A stretch of DNA of 64,000 nt from Gemmatimonadota bacterium (GTDB taxonomy: Bacteria > Gemmatimonadota > Gemmatimonadetes > Longimicrobiales > Gaopeijiaceae): NCBI GenBank assembly GCA_009692205.1, contig SHZR01000009.1, positions 1 through 64,000 of the forward strand, written 5' to 3'. Numbering within the stretch: position 1 is the first letter of the stretch; every line of letters begins with the position of its first letter. The notes under the pieces were generated by a model that was given only the letters and a program-made list of their open reading frames with translations, ran no database searches and was not told the origin of the DNA. Positions 62,396 to 64,000 of the stretch are shown here, in pieces. A program made the position numbers and the translations under genes.

Positions 62396-63783
62396 ATGGA
62401 TCGAGAAGCGATGGAGCTCGAAGCTATGGAGTCGGACGCTCGTTTGGAGCGCATGGACCGGGTGGCGGTCCTCTATGCGGAGATCACGGCGGCGACGCGT
62501 GAGTTCCTGAGGGCGCTGGCGGAGTCCGACCGCCATCGGGACTGGGCCGAAGCAGGCTTCGCGTCCTGCTCCGACTGGCTGGCATGGCGGATCGGCGTGA
62601 CGCGCATGACGGCGAGCGAGAAGGTGCGTGCCGCGAAGGCACTCGAAGACTTGCCGCTGATCTCGGAGGCGATGGGTCGGGGCGATCTCTCGTTCAGTAA
62701 AGTGCGGGCGCTCACGCGCGTCGCGACTCCGGAGAACGAGGCCGAACTGCTCGCGTTCGCGAGGGCGGGCTCGACGGCGAGCCTCGAGCGACTCGTGCGG
62801 GGCTGGAAGACGATGGACCGCGCTGGCGAGCAGCGGGCCGAGCAACTCCGCCATCGCATGCGCTCGTTCTCGGTCTTCCCCGACGGAGAGGGCATGTACC
62901 TCGTACGGGGCCGTCTGACGCCCGAGGTCGCCGCCGTGCTGATGCGCGCGGTCGAGGCGGCGGGCGATGCACTGTAGCGGTACGCGCGGCTGGCGATGAC
63001 GCCGCGCAGGACGATGAGCGCCCCGATCCGGAGCAGCGACGGGCGGACGCGGTGGGCCTGCTCGCCGAGCGGGCGCTGGCGGTCGGGTTCGCCGGGGAGG
63101 ACGTGCCGGTCTCAGGCTCGCGGGCCGAGCGCTACCAAGTCGTGCTGCACGTCGAGCCGGCGACGCTCCGCGCCCAGGGTGAGCCCGGGATGTCCGAACT
63201 GGAGGACGGCACTCGATTTTTAGCTGAAAATTCCCGGCGGCTGGCGTGCGACGCTTCGGTCGTCGAGGTGGCGAAGGGTCCTGACGGCTCGGTGCTCGAC
63301 GTCGGGCGCAGGAGTCGGACCGTCCCGCCCGCGCTCCGGCGGGCCCTCGAGGCCCCGGACCGCGGGTGCCGGTTCCCGGGGTGTGGGCTCCGGTTCACGG
63401 ATGCGCATCACATCGAGCACTGGGCGGACGGCGGAGAGACGAGCCTCAGGAACACGCTTTTGCTATGTGGCCGACACCATCGGCTCGTGCACGAGGAGGG
63501 GCACCGAGTCTTCAGCGATGCGAATGGACAGGTGGTCTTCTTCTCGCCGACGGGCAAGGCGATCGCCGCGTCGCCGCCGCGACCGTCCCTGTCGGCGGAT
63601 CCGCTAGAGGAGCTCGTGCGCAGGAACCGTGAGCGCGATGTCGCGCCCAACCGGCGGAGCGGAATGCCCGAGTGGAAGCGTGACCGTGACGTCCCGAGGG
63701 AGATCGAGGCCGCGGCGCTCGAGGCGTTGGAAGGGCGCGAGGTGCTGGACGCCCAAGGAAAGGCGTCGACCGAGGTCGCGTGA
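62396..63783 (+). pseudogene. DUF222/13E12-type HNH endonuclease, frameshifted
   Basis: The N-terminal half (62396-62977, ATG after GGGAGGGG) has the DUF222 pattern: ITAATREFLRALAESDRH, ASCSDWLAWRIGVTRMTASEKV and VRALTRVATPENEAELL. It stops at the TAG 62975-62977, in the frame of the first half. The second half continues in the next frame from about 62977 with ERPDPEQRRADAVGLL and ends with an HNH domain (CRFPGCGLRFTDAHHIEHW, CGRHHRLVHEEG) to 63783. One base lost (or two gained) near 62970-62980 restores a single gene of about 460 residues. The family is multicopy and mobile in many genomes. A sequencing error is equally possible. Confidence 0.7.
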
Positions 63784-63833
63784 GGTTCGTGCAGTCACAG
63801 CAACGACGGTTCTCGGGCGGAGGCTGGCCGCCC

Positions 63834-64000
63834 TCAAAGCTCGAAGCTCTCCCCCCGCGCCGGAGCCACGGGCCTCGCGTACCCCGCCTCCACCATCGCC
63901 TCCGCGAGCGCGACCTGCGCCGCCGGGTCGCCGTGCACCAGGAAGATCTTCTGCAGACGCGCGGCGTCTTGGTGCCCGACGAACTGCACCAGCTCGGGCT
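63834..64000 (-). CDS. MBL-fold/beta-CASP protein C-terminus (partial)
   Basis: Runs in from the window end; the reverse strand gives the last 54 residues (PELVQFVGHQDAARLQKIFLV to RGESFEL). The IFLVHGDPAAQVALAEAM segment is characteristic of the C-terminal region of metallo-beta-lactamase-fold RNA-processing enzymes of the beta-CASP type, which cleave or trim RNA. Catalytic motifs lie outside the window. The stop is TGA at 63834-63836. The pseudogene ends 50 bases away in convergent orientation. Confidence 0.7.
   Translation of the reverse strand, partial: PELVQFVGHQDAARLQKIFLVHGDPAAQVALAEAMVEAGYARPVAPARGESFEL

Overview
The window is GC-rich, densely coding chromosomal DNA from a Gram-negative-type bacterium, most probably a member of the Gemmatimonadota. 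This is inferred from content: a Ser/Thr kinase fused to PD40 repeats of the type common in that phylum, a stand-alone MacB/FtsX-like (ADOP-type) permease, carboxypeptidase-regulatory-like secreted proteins, a receiver-PglZ protein of the PorX type, and lipid A/LOS genes (LpxL-like, MsbA-like, GT9, WaaP/KdkA-like). Many starts are GTG or TTG, and genes often overlap by four bases (ATGA/GTGA). I see no rRNA, tRNA, CRISPR array or intact insertion sequence.

Layout. 0-10.4 kb: 5' end of an asparaginase, an exported HpcH/HpaI aldolase-like protein, ThyX, an outer-membrane barrel, then glycosyltransferases and an ABC exporter. 10.5-17 kb: an ACSF3-type (methyl)malonyl-CoA synthetase coupled to an unusual membrane protein with three repeats, a lipoprotein, a NamZ-type muramidase and a carboxypeptidase-regulatory-like protein. 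17-32.7 kb: LtrA, nitroreductase, addA-addB, cstA, the replication/repair run recF-dciA-gyrB, an enoyl-CoA hydratase and ssb. 32.6-40.8 kb: an accessory stretch of small lineage-specific genes, with a ribbon-helix-helix regulator, a hairpin-rich spacer, a 308-bp inverted-repeat (MITE-like) element, rpsU, an AraC-type regulator broken by an in-frame TGA, 3-hydroxyacyl-CoA dehydrogenase and a cupredoxin/zinc-ribbon/TPR operon.

40.9-51.4 kb: a stand-alone HyuB and two coupled LOS-core genes (WaaP/KdkA-like kinase and heptosyltransferase). Then a six-gene minus-strand unit runs receiver-PglZ (PorX-like), MsbA, LpxL, GT2, DUF3108, ICMT-like. 51.4-64 kb: ArsC, ADOP permease, DUF1697, CtaB, PD40 kinase, a divergent crotonase, a fused FAD/Fe-S dehydrogenase, a frameshifted DUF222/HNH endonuclease and the end of an MBL-fold protein.

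Working together: several genes build and export the outer envelope (GTs, two ABC exporters, LpxL, heptosyltransferase, KdkA-like, barrel protein). addAB, recF, ssb, dciA and gyrB serve recombination and replication, and ACSF3, Hbd and a crotonase serve acyl-CoA metabolism. The least explained parts are 33.3-34 kb (structured spacer plus MITE-like element), the three-repeat membrane protein at 12-13.7 kb, and the coupling of a PorX-like protein to lipid A export.
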